64,000 nt of DNA. Origin: an uncultured Polaribacter sp. (GTDB lineage Bacteria; Bacteroidota; Bacteroidia; Flavobacteriales; Flavobacteriaceae). Both the position numbers and the translations under genes were made by a program. The stretch spans positions 930,001 to 994,000 of the forward strand of contig CALSOT010000006.1 in NCBI GenBank assembly GCA_943788045.1, written 5' to 3'. Below the pieces are notes generated by a model. It did no database searches. It was not told the origin of the DNA and worked only from the letters and a program-made list of their open reading frames with translations. The number at the start of each line of letters is the position of its first letter. Positions within the stretch are counted from its first letter, which is position 1. This document shows positions 49,130 through 58,084 of this stretch, one piece after another.

Positions 49130-50396
49130 TCCGTCTTCATTGGCATCTGTAAAACCGGCTTCATTTGCATCGTAACAATCATCACCATCACTGTCTGTAT
49201 CTAAAGAGTTAGGTATGCCATCACCATCAACGTCACTAGCACAGCCTGTTGATACACCATAAATTTGTGACCAATCAACTTCATCTGCATCTATGGGTGC
49301 GCTTATATCTCCTCCATGTGCTTAACATCATATTAACTGATGTTATTCCAAAACCGGCATCTCCACTTGAGTACTTTTGTCCTTGCCAATTGTCATAAGT
49401 TGTTGCATTTACATTATCATCAGTAGGGGCGTAAGCACCATACTCATTATTAATACCTATTCTAATTTCATTACCATCTGGAGTGATTTCAATGAAAATA
49501 TTTACGTCAAGAAGATCATCATATGCAATTTCACAAAGAAATGTTGATGTAGCGCATACCCACAGTTGTATGATTATACTGTTGGATATATAATCTTTTC
49601 TCGTCAAGCCGGCTGCCATAATATAGATCCTTTCTTCCTAAACGAAAAAATGGACCCTTAAAATTTCGGCGAGCATCACCACACCATCTACTTCAGTAGT
49701 ATGTATAGGGTCTTTTGGAATACCAATATATAAAAACTCGCGGGGAGAACTTATAGACCTAATTTGATCCGCTACTTCTTGCAAAAATGTACCGTTGAAT
49801 ACTGTTCTCTGTCCTGCTGCAAAGCCATTAGCAATCTCATAAGATTTGCGCTCTGTCTCTGTAGGATTTAGCTCAACTAAGTTTGATGAAATATCAATTA
49901 AAGGACATTCGTTTGTATCTAAAATACCATCGTTGTCGTCGTCTAAATCTACAGTATCGTAAATGCCATCACTGTCGGTGTCTAGACAGGCAGTAGTATC
50001 GTCCTTGTCTGTTACGGCAGCTCTTGTACCGGTGTATCCGTCGCTACCAATTACTTTACCGTCTGCGTCTACCACTATTTTTCCGTCCTCATCTAGAGTT
50101 CCATCAACGATTCCGTCTTTATTTGCATCGGTAAATCCTGCTTCATTAGCATCGTAACAACCATCGTTGTCACTATCTACCTCTAAATGATTGGGTATAC
50201 CGTCGTTGTCTGTATCTTCAACTACTAAAAGAATTTCTTTAATCTTAAAGTTACCGCCATCCCGATTTATCATTTCTATTTGAAGAAATTCGGTGTCTTC
50301 AGTTAAGGTATATTCTATAGACTCAACAGGATTGTTGAGTAGCTTATGAGTTTCACTTAGATCACTTTGATCAGATGATATGTTCATTAGTTCCAC
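49130..50396 (-). pseudogene. Adhesin copy C, second GFGIT-type module region, frameshifted
   Basis: Two main frames cover this part: 49281-49619 (ITPDGNEIRIGIN, YSSGDAGFGITSVN) and 49638-50396 (TSP3 units, SYEIANGFAAGQRTVFNGTFL, EFLYIGIPKDPIHTT). They match copy A at 36960-37620 closely but are broken around 49620-49640 and again near 49280. TSP3 remnants are also readable in 49130-49280. Confidence 0.78.
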
Positions 50397-50874
50397 CTTC
50401 TAAATCGGCAGCGCTAGAGGATAATTGTGCAACTCTTAATTGTTTACGATCCTCAGTGTTTTTTGTAACATATATTTTTAGGGTAGTACCACTTAAAATG
50501 TTACCGGTTGCAGCTCCATTTAAATCAACAACAATATAATGACCATCGGCAGTAAATACGACTCCTCTTTCAGTATTATCAGTAATACCATTGCTAATTT
50601 CATCGATATCATTATCATCATCAAAATCAATTCCATCACTATCATCGATTTCTGCGGAGCTAACATAAGCACCACCATTGGCCCCTTTGTACTCATAGGT
50701 ATCTAAAATACCATCGTTGTCATCGTCTAAATCTACAGTGTCTAGTATACCATCACCGTCGGTATCGTATATAATATTAAAGGTAACCTCTTCTTCAATA
50801 TAGTTGGGTTTACTAGATAAACCTGGGATGTCAACAGTGACAATGCTAGTATTCACTTCCATCTCTTGTTTCAT
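50371..50874 (-). pseudogene. Adhesin copy C, TSP3 segment
   Basis: This 167-codon frame carries two TSP3 units ([20 protein letters not shown]) and a VVDLNGAATGNILSGTTLKI block shared with copies A and B. The downstream frame switches at about 50385, inside the sequence encoding GGTNEHII. Confidence 0.78.
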
Positions 50875-51929
50875 TCAACTTAGCTTCATTTTGGTCTATC
50901 TAGATTTACCTGATTTCTAAATATGTTAATAACTACTATCGTTTACCTTCACCCATTAACCATACTTGAACAGCATGAAGACCTAGACTTCATCTGCTAT
51001 TTAGGCTTCGTTGTAAGTGCCATTTAAATCGCTGTTGTATTCTCTTATTTGGCCACTTAAGTCTTGTTCCCATTGTTTAGGGTCTCTAATCATTAACTTT
51101 ATTTGGTCGTCATCCGGAATAAGATTATCTATTTTTAAAGTACTTATTACCATGCTTGCTATGGTTCCATAAAATTTAAAGTGTCTGCTTCACCACCAAC
51201 AGTAAATTATGCGTTGCCTTCGTAAATTATTGCATTCATTGTGCTACCGTTGTACTTGCTGACGCACCCCAATTGGCAGCGTAGATAAATTAGAACTAAG
51301 AGCTTCAAATTCGTCAGCAGACGACATCACTCTAATATCAAATGCATCAGCCAAGTTAGAAGCCGTAGCATTACTAGCATCAAAACGACCTCCTTTATGG
51401 GCAATATATACACCATACCAATCTGCTTGCGTTTACAGTGATGCCCAACGCTAATTCATTTTTATCACTGTTCTTTACCCCAACCGAAATACAGCTCGCC
51501 ACTACTATTTTGCTTTAAATAGATGTTATATCAGTTGCCCTATTCCTTCACCTTGATTCCAAATATATTGATCTGACTTTCACTATTATCACCATCAGAC
51601 TTAAATACAACTGTAGTAGCCCAAGGCCTGGCATTAGTGTCAGCACTAGTTTTAGAATCGTCCGAGTTATTAGTAGCAGTCCCAGCATTTTGTCTCACAA
51701 GGGCATTCTTGGAGGGTGCGTTACTTGTTTGCACGTGCTGTAATATATCGCCATTAAATTTTAATCCGTGCGTCCAATCTGTCTAAATAAGGTTGGTCAT
51801 CTACCCCATCTTCAACCCTCGCTTTTACCACAACGGTTCCTGTTCCACCTAAATTAAGTACAGTACCATCTTGGATTTATTGTAGTTCCTACACTCGTTC
51901 CTCCTGTGATGCTAAATTCAATAGGATTA
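50875..51929 (-). pseudogene. Adhesin copy C, heavily decayed region (LamG-like remnants)
   Basis: No frame longer than about 65 codons survives. Readable fragments such as ARPWATTVVFKSDGDNSES (51540-51734) correspond to the LamG-like domain of copy B. Frame changes occur every 50-150 bp. This is the most degraded part of the array. Confidence 0.75.
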
Positions 51930-52211
51930 CTAGAATCTGTAGTTAGCATAGCCTGAAACATCAATAGGACCAGTGCCATGAGCTTGGTCGGGGATAGCGT
52001 TAAACGTAAGTGTTGCAGATGTTTGAGCTGCATTTACAGGAAGAGGCGTCGTTTGGTTTTGTTGGGCCTGCCCTGTTATGTCAGGAAGCCAATTGGGTGT
52101 GCCAGATTGCAAACCAGATTGTGCCAAAGAAGATAAAGAAGTTAAAAAAAGTAGGAAGCTGAGTGTAAGCTCTATTCTAAATAGAGGCATTATCTTTAAT
52201 TGTTTAATCAT
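51930..52211 (-). pseudogene. Adhesin copy C, N-terminal fragment with signal peptide
   Basis: This 93-codon frame starts MIKQLKIMPLFRIELTLSF, with a signal peptide ending SSLAQSGLQSG, then SGTPNWLPDI, homologous to the starts of A and B. It continues into FNAIPDQAHGTGPIDVSGYA, an Ig-like segment not seen at this position in A or B, and is then lost to a frameshift. Confidence 0.82.
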
Positions 52212-52608
52212 ATAGGGGGATTAAAAATTTATTCTAAAATACTGATTTTAAAGCAGGATTTTATGGTTTTTATGTTATTTTTTTATGATCTTAGTGTAAA
52301 GTCTAGTAGGTTTGCGAAAGGCAATAGGTGTTTTTACCTATTTTTATAAATGATTATATTCCTCGTGCAATAAGCTTCTATAACTTTTAAATACCGGTTA
52401 AGTGAAGAAGATTTTTCATAGCTTTTTTCTTTAACCGGCGCTAATATAAGAAATTTTATAAAATTACAACGAAGTAATGTGTAAACGTACCGATTTTTTG
52501 TGTAATCGTTAATCTATAAGAAAAGACAATCATCGCGCTTTCATTTTTTGATGCGGTAATGCCTGCGTTTTTTTTAATAGTATCTTCCTACACAGAAAAG
52601 TTACTTTT
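52212..52608. other. Non-coding gap with inverted repeat, between adhesin C and the exonuclease gene
   Basis: These 397 bp hold no gene. CCGGTTAA (52394-52401) and TTAACCGG (52431-52438) form an 8-bp inverted pair, with partly complementary inner sequence. It may be a terminator-like structure for the rpe-exonuclease transcript, or an operator for copy C. Nothing else stands out. Confidence 0.5.
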
Positions 52609-53964
52609 TTACTCCTTTTTTTTGTTGAGATACGCTTTTAGGATGCGTTGTATATCTTTGTTGTCTTTTTTAGGCTGTACAAATAATTGGTAATCTTCTG
52701 GGGTTTCTAATTGTTTAGATTGTTGCAGATCTACATAACCAAACCCTTTATAAATGCCCTCTAAAATAAGAGCAAAGCCAACCTCGTTCTTTGTTCTTCC
52801 GGTTTCTTTAATGACTAAGTTTTCTGCACCAATACCCACAGATTTAATGGCTTTTTTTACGCGTTTATTATAATTTACAACTGTTTCTTTATTGCAGCAA
52901 ATGCCTTTGCATTCTTTTATTTGATAATGAAAACAACTAGAAACATTGGTTTGTAAGTGGCAGTATTTTGGGCACAATTGAAACTCTTTGCACAAGGCCT
53001 CTAAATGATTTCTGGCTTCTGCTACAGAATAGTATTTTGTAATGGGGTTGGGTATTAACTTTAGTCTATTATAGGCTAAATGTACAATGCCCTTTTGGTC
53101 TTCGTAATAGAATACACCAACGGCTTCGCCGGCCCTTCGTTGTGCTCTATTAAATTTGGGATAGATGTTTTTTATTTCTGCAGACTCGTGCAAAAGAGCA
53201 AGCAACTCGCTGCCCGTTTTTGTAAAAGCAACGTCGGCAATTTCTAAACACATGTTTTGCGATTTTTTCTTTTTATCGTAAAAATGACTAATTACTCGCT
53301 GTTTTATGTTGTTTGCCTTGCCTACATAAATTACTTCTTTTGCCAAGTTTTTAAAGTAATAAACCCCAAAGGTTTCGGGCAAAGTGTCTACTGCTTTTTT
53401 ATCTAATAAAGGCGGCAAGGTGGCTTGCCTAGATTTTGGGTTTAAAAAAGAATTGATGGTAAAATTATCATCTCTTTCTAGCAATCGTCTAAACAACTCT
53501 GTAGTGGCTTCTGCATCTCCTTTGGCTCTGTGTCTGCCGTTTATAGGTATGTTTTCTGCAGTGCAGATATTGCCTAAACTATAAGAGCTTAAACCCGGTA
53601 TAATTTTTCTTGATAAACGAACCGTGCACAGTTTTTTTCGTTTAAAATTGAATCCTAAATTTTTAAATTCTTCGTGAATAATATTATAATCGAAGTTGAC
53701 GTTGTGTGCTACAAAAACAGCGTCTTTGGTAAGTTCTTCAATTTTTTTTGCAATTTCAAAAAACTTAGGTGCATTTCTTACCATTGCATTTGTAATGCCT
53801 GTAAGGTTGGTAATAAATGCAGGTATATTTTGTTCGGGGTTCACCAAAGAAGTAAACTCATCAACCACAACTTTTCCGTCAAAAACAAAAATGGATATTT
53901 CGGTTATTTTAGCACCTTTATATCCATTTCCTGTGGTTTCTATGTCTACAACTGTGTATAGCAA
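52609..53964 (-). CDS. DnaQ-like 3'-5' exonuclease fused to GIY-YIG endonuclease domain
   Basis: This 451-residue protein joins two nuclease domains. Residues 1-170 are a DEDDh exonuclease: VDIETTG (Asp7, Glu9), FVAHNVNFDYN and HRAKGDAEAT. Residues about 195-290 form a GIY-YIG domain like the UvrC N-terminus (GVYYFKNLAKEVIYVGKANN). A C-terminal Cys-containing region (CPKYCHLQTNVSSCFHY, CKGICC) resembles the Cys-rich UvrC/Cho segment. Such fusions are known in Bacteroidetes and Actinobacteria and are thought to act in DNA repair. Its ATG follows directly after the rpe stop, so the two genes are cotranscribed. Confidence 0.9.
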   Translation of the reverse strand: MLYTVVDIETTGNGYKGAKITEISIFVFDGKVVVDEFTSLVNPEQNIPAFITNLTGITNAMVRNAPKFFEIAKKIEELTKDAVFVAHNVNFDYNIIHEEFKNLGFNFKRKKLCTVRLSRKIIPGLSSYSLGNICTAENIPINGRHRAKGDAEATTELFRRLLERDDNFTINSFLNPKSRQATLPPLLDKKAVDTLPETFGVYYFKNLAKEVIYVGKANNIKQRVISHFYDKKKKSQNMCLEIADVAFTKTGSELLALLHESAEIKNIYPKFNRAQRRAGEAVGVFYYEDQKGIVHLAYNRLKLIPNPITKYYSVAEARNHLEALCKEFQLCPKYCHLQTNVSSCFHYQIKECKGICCNKETVVNYNKRVKKAIKSVGIGAENLVIKETGRTKNEVGFALILEGIYKGFGYVDLQQSKQLETPEDYQLFVQPKKDNKDIQRILKAYLNKKKE

Positions 53965-54621
53965 TTATTCAATCGTCTTTTTTAAATCTGCAATCGTTTT
54001 TGTTGGGTTTTCAGATCCAAAAACATAACTACCAGCAACCAAAACATTTGCGCCGGCTTCAATTAATGCGTTTGCGTTGTATGAGGTAACACCGCCATCT
54101 ATTTCTATAAGACATTCAGATTCTGTAAATTCTATTAAATGTTTTAATTGACTTACCTTTTTGTAGGTGTTTTCTATAAATGATTGGCCGCCAAAACCTG
54201 GGTTTACACTCATAATACACACCACATCTATATCTTCTATAAGATCTTCTAAAACCGCAATGGGTGTATGTGGGTTTAAGGCAACACCGGCTTTCATGCC
54301 TGCTGCTTTAATGGCTTGTATTGTTCTGTGTAAATGCGTGCAAGCTTCGTAGTGCACGGTTAAAATATCTGCGCCTAAATCTGCAAATGTTTGTATGTAC
54401 TGATCAGGATTTACAATCATTAAATGTACATCAATTGTTTTTGTAGCGTGTTTCGCAATCGCTTTTAAAACGGGCATTCCAAAAGAAATGTTGGGTACAA
54501 AAACGCCATCCATAATATCAATATGAAACCAATCTGCTTCACTATTGTTTACCATTTCAACGTCTCTTTGTAGGTTGGCAAAATCTGCTGCTAAAATAGA
54601 GGGTGCAATTAAATTACTCAT
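53965..54621 (-). CDS. rpe: Ribulose-phosphate 3-epimerase
   Basis: This 218-residue TIM-barrel enzyme interconverts ribulose-5-phosphate and xylulose-5-phosphate in the pentose phosphate pathway. Conserved blocks are APSILAADFANL, WFHIDIMDGVFVPNISFG with the metal and catalytic Asp, VHLMI, MSVNPGFGGQSF and EIDGGV with the second catalytic Asp. The length is standard. It heads a two-gene unit with the exonuclease and has a good promoter candidate about 30 bp upstream, preceded by an array of AT-rich palindromes. Confidence 0.96.
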   Translation of the reverse strand: MSNLIAPSILAADFANLQRDVEMVNNSEADWFHIDIMDGVFVPNISFGMPVLKAIAKHATKTIDVHLMIVNPDQYIQTFADLGADILTVHYEACTHLHRTIQAIKAAGMKAGVALNPHTPIAVLEDLIEDIDVVCIMSVNPGFGGQSFIENTYKKVSQLKHLIEFTESECLIEIDGGVTSYNANALIEAGANVLVAGSYVFGSENPTKTIADLKKTIE

Positions 54622-54651
54622 TTGTTTGTTGTTGTGTTGTTGTTTATTTTA

Positions 54652-54685
54652 CAAAGGTACTTAAATAGTTATTGCGAGGTACAAA
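54652..54685 (-). promoter_or_regulatory. Promoter of rpe
   Basis: On the minus strand TTTG (54682-54685) lies 22 bp from TACCTTTG (54652-54659), matching the Bacteroidetes -33/-7 pattern. The -7 box is 30 bp from the rpe ATG. Confidence 0.65.
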
Positions 54686-54920
54686 GGAATGGATGAAAAA
54701 TACAACAATAATTTATTAAAAATTTGTACTATAAAGTGCTACAAAAAACAGTGGTTACATGTTAAAAAAGAAAATTATGAATAACATTTAACGCTTATTT
54801 TGCCGCATTTTTGAGCTGTTTTTATGTTTTTTTAAGTCAAAAAAGTAACAATATAAGCCAGAAAAAGAGATGCTTAATGGGGTAAAAACATAAAATTATT
54901 ACCAATAAAAGAGGTCTTAA

Positions 54921-55046
54921 AAAAGTTCTAGTATCTTTTTTTAAAAGTATCAATACTTTTAGGAAAAAGTATTGTAAGTTTTTTTAAAAGTATCAATACT
55001 TTTCAGTAAAAGTATCGTTAGTTTTTTAAAAAGTATTGATACTTTT
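54921..55046. repeat. Array of six AT-rich quasi-palindromes with 21-22 bp period
   Basis: Units of the form AAAAGTATyrATACTTTT start at 54921, 54943, 54965, 54986, 55008 and 55029, with spacings 22, 22, 21, 22, 21. Three are near-perfect (54943-54960 and 54986-55003 as AAAAGTATCAATACTTTT; 55029-55046 in the opposite sense with central TG). The three between or before them are degenerate. Spacing between perfect copies is exactly 43 bp. The array lies between the sigma factor terminator and the rpe promoter. A protein-binding array on one helix face is the likeliest reading. Confidence 0.8.
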
Positions 55047-55066
55047 TAGCGAATAAATAAGGTAAA

Positions 55067-55099
55067 AAAAACTCTCGAAATTGATTTCCGAGAGTTTTT
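55067..55099 (-). terminator. Terminator of the sigma factor gene
   Basis: AAAACTCTCG (55068-55077) pairs with CGAGAGTTTT (55089-55098). The minus-strand transcript ends in a long U run. It is 45 bp beyond the sigma factor stop. Confidence 0.88.
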
Positions 55100-55143
55100 A
55101 CGTTTTTATTTTTGGTAATACACCAAAATGCAATTTGTGATTG

Positions 55144-56007
55144 CTACCCTAAATAGGTCATTAAAATTTTAGATCTAGAAGTATGTTTTAATCTTCTAAT
55201 TGCTTTTTCTTTAATTTGACGAACACGCTCTCGTGTTAAATCAAAAGTTTCACCAATTTCTTCTAGCGTCATTGGTTGGTGCTCGCCTAAACCAAAGTAT
55301 AATTTTACAACATCTGCCTCACGTGGCGTTAATGTTTCTAATGCTCTATTAATTTCTATTCTTAGCGATTCGTGTAATAATGTTCTATCTGGGTTTGGCG
55401 ATTCTCCAGAGTTTAATACATCGTATAAGTTAGAGTCTTCACCTTCAATTAAAGGCGCATCCATAGATACGTGACGTCCAGAATTTTTCATAGATTCTTT
55501 TACGTCATTCACCGTCATGTCTAATTTCTTAGCAATCTCTTCCGGACTCGGAGGTCTTTCGTTTTCTTGCTCTAAGAACGCATACATTTTGTTAATTTTA
55601 TTGATAGAACCAATTTTGTTTAACGGCAAACGTACAATTCTAGATTGTTCTGCTAATGCTTGTAAAATAGATTGACGAATCCACCATACGGCATAAGATA
55701 TAAATTTAAAACCACGCGTTTCATCAAAACGTTTTGCGGCTTTAATTAAACCTAAGTTTCCTTCGTTTATTAAATCGGGTAATGTTAATCCTTGGTTTTG
55801 ATATTGTTTTGCAACAGATACAACAAACCTTAAGTTGGCTTTTGTTAATTTTTCTAATGCTCTTTGGTCACCAGCTTTTATTAACTGTGCTAATTCTACT
55901 TCCTCATCAGCTGTAATTAAATCTACTTTTCCTATTTCTTGCAAGTACTTGTCTAACGATGCAGTTTCTCTATTTGTAACCTGCTTGGTAATTTTAAGTT
56001 GTCTCAT
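55144..56007 (-). CDS. rpoD: RNA polymerase primary sigma factor
   Basis: This 287-residue sigma-70 is the short form typical of Bacteroidetes, lacking region 1.1 and the non-conserved insert. Region 1.2 is [20 protein letters not shown]. Region 2 contains [18 protein letters not shown] and the -10 recognition helix [15 protein letters not shown]. Region 3 follows. Region 4 ends [19 protein letters not shown] and [18 protein letters not shown], the -35-type helix-turn-helix. This factor reads the TTTG/TAnnTTTG promoters noted elsewhere in the window. It is monocistronic. Confidence 0.95.
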   Translation of the reverse strand: MRQLKITKQVTNRETASLDKYLQEIGKVDLITADEEVELAQLIKAGDQRALEKLTKANLRFVVSVAKQYQNQGLTLPDLINEGNLGLIKAAKRFDETRGFKFISYAVWWIRQSILQALAEQSRIVRLPLNKIGSINKINKMYAFLEQENERPPSPEEIAKKLDMTVNDVKESMKNSGRHVSMDAPLIEGEDSNLYDVLNSGESPNPDRTLLHESLRIEINRALETLTPREADVVKLYFGLGEHQPMTLEEIGETFDLTRERVRQIKEKAIRRLKHTSRSKILMTYLG

Positions 56008-56205
56008 CTAAATTTTCTATTACTTTGTTAAGGATGTAATTGTATTGCTACATTATATTATACGTTAGAAACGTTGTTTTTGTTACAAAAAAAACAGCTT
56101 TTTTTTTCATTTTTATTTTTTTCTTGAAAAGCGCTGTGTTAAATTAAGTATAAATAGTTGTTAAGGGTTTGTAAATAAGTGTTTTGGGTATTTTTTTAGT
56201 GCATA

Positions 56206-56237
56206 AAAAAAGAGACCGTTTTCGCGATCTCTTTTCA
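56206..56237 (-). terminator. Terminator of the deoxynucleoside kinase gene
   Basis: AAAAGAGACCG pairs with CGATCTCTTTT; the one non-canonical position is a G-U wobble on the minus transcript and a C-A mismatch on the + strand. It lies just after the kinase stop. Confidence 0.8.
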
Positions 56238-56253
56238 TTTTATTTCTAAGTTA

Positions 56254-56868
56254 TTAAAACAACCCGTTTATTTGAGCGTCTATTCTGTCTATAATATATC
56301 CTAAATCTTCTGGATTTTCCATAAAATCAAGATTGTCTACATCAATAATTAAAAGCTTTCCTTTTTTGTAGGTAGATATCCATGCTTCGTAACGCTCATT
56401 TAATCTACTTAAATAATCGATACTAATAGAGCTTTCATACTCTCTGCCACGTTTGTGAATTTGGCTTACCAATTTAGAGATGTCTGCTCTTAAGTAAATT
56501 AATAAATCTGGCGGAGTTACTAAGTTTTCCATTAATTCAAACAAAGATTTATAATTTGTAAAATCTCTATTGGTCATTAACCCCATTGCATGCAAGTTGG
56601 GTGCAAAAATATTAGCATCTTCATAAATGGTTCTGTCTTGAATAATGTTTTTACCAGTTTCTCTTAATTCTAAGATTTGACGAAATCTACTATTCAAAAA
56701 ATACACTTGTAAATTAAAAGACCAACGCTCCATTTCTGTGTAAAAATCATCTAGATAAGGATTTTCATTCACAGATTCGTAATGAGGTTTCCATTTATAA
56801 TGTCTGGCTAATAGTTTGGTTAGCGTAGTTTTACCAGCGCCAATGTTTCCTGCAATTGCAACGTGCAT
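56254..56868 (-). CDS. Deoxynucleoside kinase (dNK family)
   Basis: This 204-residue kinase phosphorylates deoxynucleosides for salvage. It has a P-loop GNIGAGKTT (7-15), the substrate-binding YESVNENPYLDDFY, the ERW-x-F block with LQVYFLNSRF, the DRTIYEDA catalytic DR motif and a lid arginine region (KRGREYE). The family includes bacterial deoxyadenosine and deoxyguanosine kinases; the preferred base cannot be read from the sequence. It is monocistronic between the sigma factor gene and a T9SS cargo gene. Confidence 0.93.
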   Translation of the reverse strand: MHVAIAGNIGAGKTTLTKLLARHYKWKPHYESVNENPYLDDFYTEMERWSFNLQVYFLNSRFRQILELRETGKNIIQDRTIYEDANIFAPNLHAMGLMTNRDFTNYKSLFELMENLVTPPDLLIYLRADISKLVSQIHKRGREYESSISIDYLSRLNERYEAWISTYKKGKLLIIDVDNLDFMENPEDLGYIIDRIDAQINGLF

Positions 56869-56940
56869 ATATTAAAATATTAAATTTTTTAGGTCGCCCC
56901 AAACTTACAAAATTTTGAACTTTTTTGAGTAGTTTTTTAT

Positions 56941-57699
56941 TTAGTTTTTTACCACCCGATATGTGTTTGTTTCTTTTGTTTGTTTATCAAAAGCTTTCAC
57001 CAAGTAGGTGGCGTTAGACAACACAGACATGTTAAGTTTGTTGCCTGTTGTTTCCATTACTTTTCTGCCACTGAGATCATAGACTTCTATTTTATAATTT
57101 TGGTCAGAATTTAAAGACAATTGAGAATTTGTTGGATTTGGAAATAATGTTGGCGCCGTCTTTAAATCTACAGAAGCTACTGATAAAGAAGAGTTGTAGG
57201 CCAGAATATCGTATTCAAGAGCCAAAAAATAATTATCAGATTCATTTGTGCTGATTTCTTTTCCAGCAAATAAAATATCTCCTCTTTCGAATCCTTCAGT
57301 GTACCAATATGTTTGTAACACATACCAAAATTTATTTTCCGGAACCGTCCAAGTATTCCAGGTACCTTGATTATTTATTGTAATCGGTTTTACATAAGAA
57401 TTTTCATTAAAAGCATATAAAATACCATAAACACCCTCATTGTTATTAGCGTGCGCTACCGTGTTACCTGGCCCTATAATACATGGGCAATCAAGGCCTT
57501 GATAGTTATATCCGTATTGTAGACTTCCAGTTCTATCCAACAGATGAAGTATTGTGTTGTCCGGAACCGTAAACTCGACGCCTTCTTGTATCAACTGAGT
57601 TCCTGTGATTTCTAAAGGGAGCAAAAAGTTTTGTTGTAGATAGTTTTGACTGTAATTAATAAAAGGTAAGACAAAAAAGATAAAGAGTAGTTTTTTCAT
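56941..57699 (-). CDS. Small secreted protein with T9SS sorting domain
   Basis: This 252-residue protein has a signal peptide (MKKLLFIFFVLPFINYSQ). A beta-rich domain of about 155 residues without a recognisable family follows; it includes a DCPCIIGPGN motif with two nearby cysteines and several Trp/Tyr residues. A type A T9SS domain ends it (LFPNPTNSQLSLN, YDLSGRKVMET, terminal YRVVKN). It is predicted to be exported to the surface. Function is unknown. No operon partner is evident; 112 bp separates it from the truncated regulator. Confidence 0.85.
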   Translation of the reverse strand: MKKLLFIFFVLPFINYSQNYLQQNFLLPLEITGTQLIQEGVEFTVPDNTILHLLDRTGSLQYGYNYQGLDCPCIIGPGNTVAHANNNEGVYGILYAFNENSYVKPITINNQGTWNTWTVPENKFWYVLQTYWYTEGFERGDILFAGKEISTNESDNYFLALEYDILAYNSSLSVASVDLKTAPTLFPNPTNSQLSLNSDQNYKIEVYDLSGRKVMETTGNKLNMSVLSNATYLVKAFDKQTKETNTYRVVKN

Positions 57700-57811
57700 A
57701 ATGGATCATTCTTAAAGCTTTAAATATAAAGAATTATTCCTAAAAATAAAAGTTCTTCTTAAGAGTGAGTTGTGCCTTTGCTAGTAGTCTAAAAAACTAT
57801 AAATAAATTAC

Positions 57812-58084
57812 TTAGCAAATTAATTTATAACCAAAACCTCTAATGTTTAAGATCTGTATGTTTGGATCCTTTTTTAGTTTTTTACGTAATTTACTTATAA
57901 AAACATCCATACTTCTTGCGTTAAAAAAATCATCATTGCCCCATAGTTTGTTCAGAATAAAAGTTCTGTCTAAAACGTCATTTTTCTTTTCAAAAAGATA
58001 AAAAAGAAGTTGTGCTTCTCTATGGGTGAGGTTCTCAGAATTTTCTGAATGTAACAAGTTCAGGTATTTGAGTTTGGAGGCGGA
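57812..58084 (-). pseudogene. OmpR/PhoB-type response regulator, 5'-truncated remnant
   Basis: Only the C-terminal winged-helix DNA-binding domain survives: LTHREAQLLFYLFEKKNDVLDR, LNKLWGNDDFFNARSMDVFI, SKLRKKLKKDPNIQI and the terminal wing RGFGYKLIC. The frame is open upstream only to about 58084 and starts without an ATG (a TTG at 58057 is the first start-like codon). The whole receiver domain, including its phosphorylatable Asp, is absent, and so is any histidine kinase. Immediately beyond the break the sequence belongs to a GLPGLI gene on the other strand. Confidence 0.85.

Larger units (their letters stand above)
32630..52211 (-). repeat. Tandem array of three giant TSP3-repeat / T9SS adhesin paralogues (A, B, C)
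   Basis: Three paralogous loci in the same orientation occupy 19.6 kb: A 32630-38496, B 39342-45104 and C 45649-52211. Each begins with a signal peptide ending in LAQ- or FAQ-like, then SGxPNWLP, and contains many Asp-rich thrombospondin type 3 units ([20 protein letters not shown]). Each ends with a near-identical region of about 420 residues closing in a T9SS sorting domain (KKI(V/I)IE). Each has its own 3' hairpin. All are broken by frameshifts, with damage rising from A to C. Segments are listed separately. Confidence 0.85.

Noticed and set aside
54921..55046. CRISPR array
   Set aside because: Units are contiguous 21-22 bp palindromes with no unique spacers of constant length and no cas genes nearby.
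57812..58057. A naturally small stand-alone winged-helix regulator
   Set aside because: The domain begins mid-way through the normal linker, has no ATG, and abuts exactly a second truncated gene, which fits a deletion scar better.
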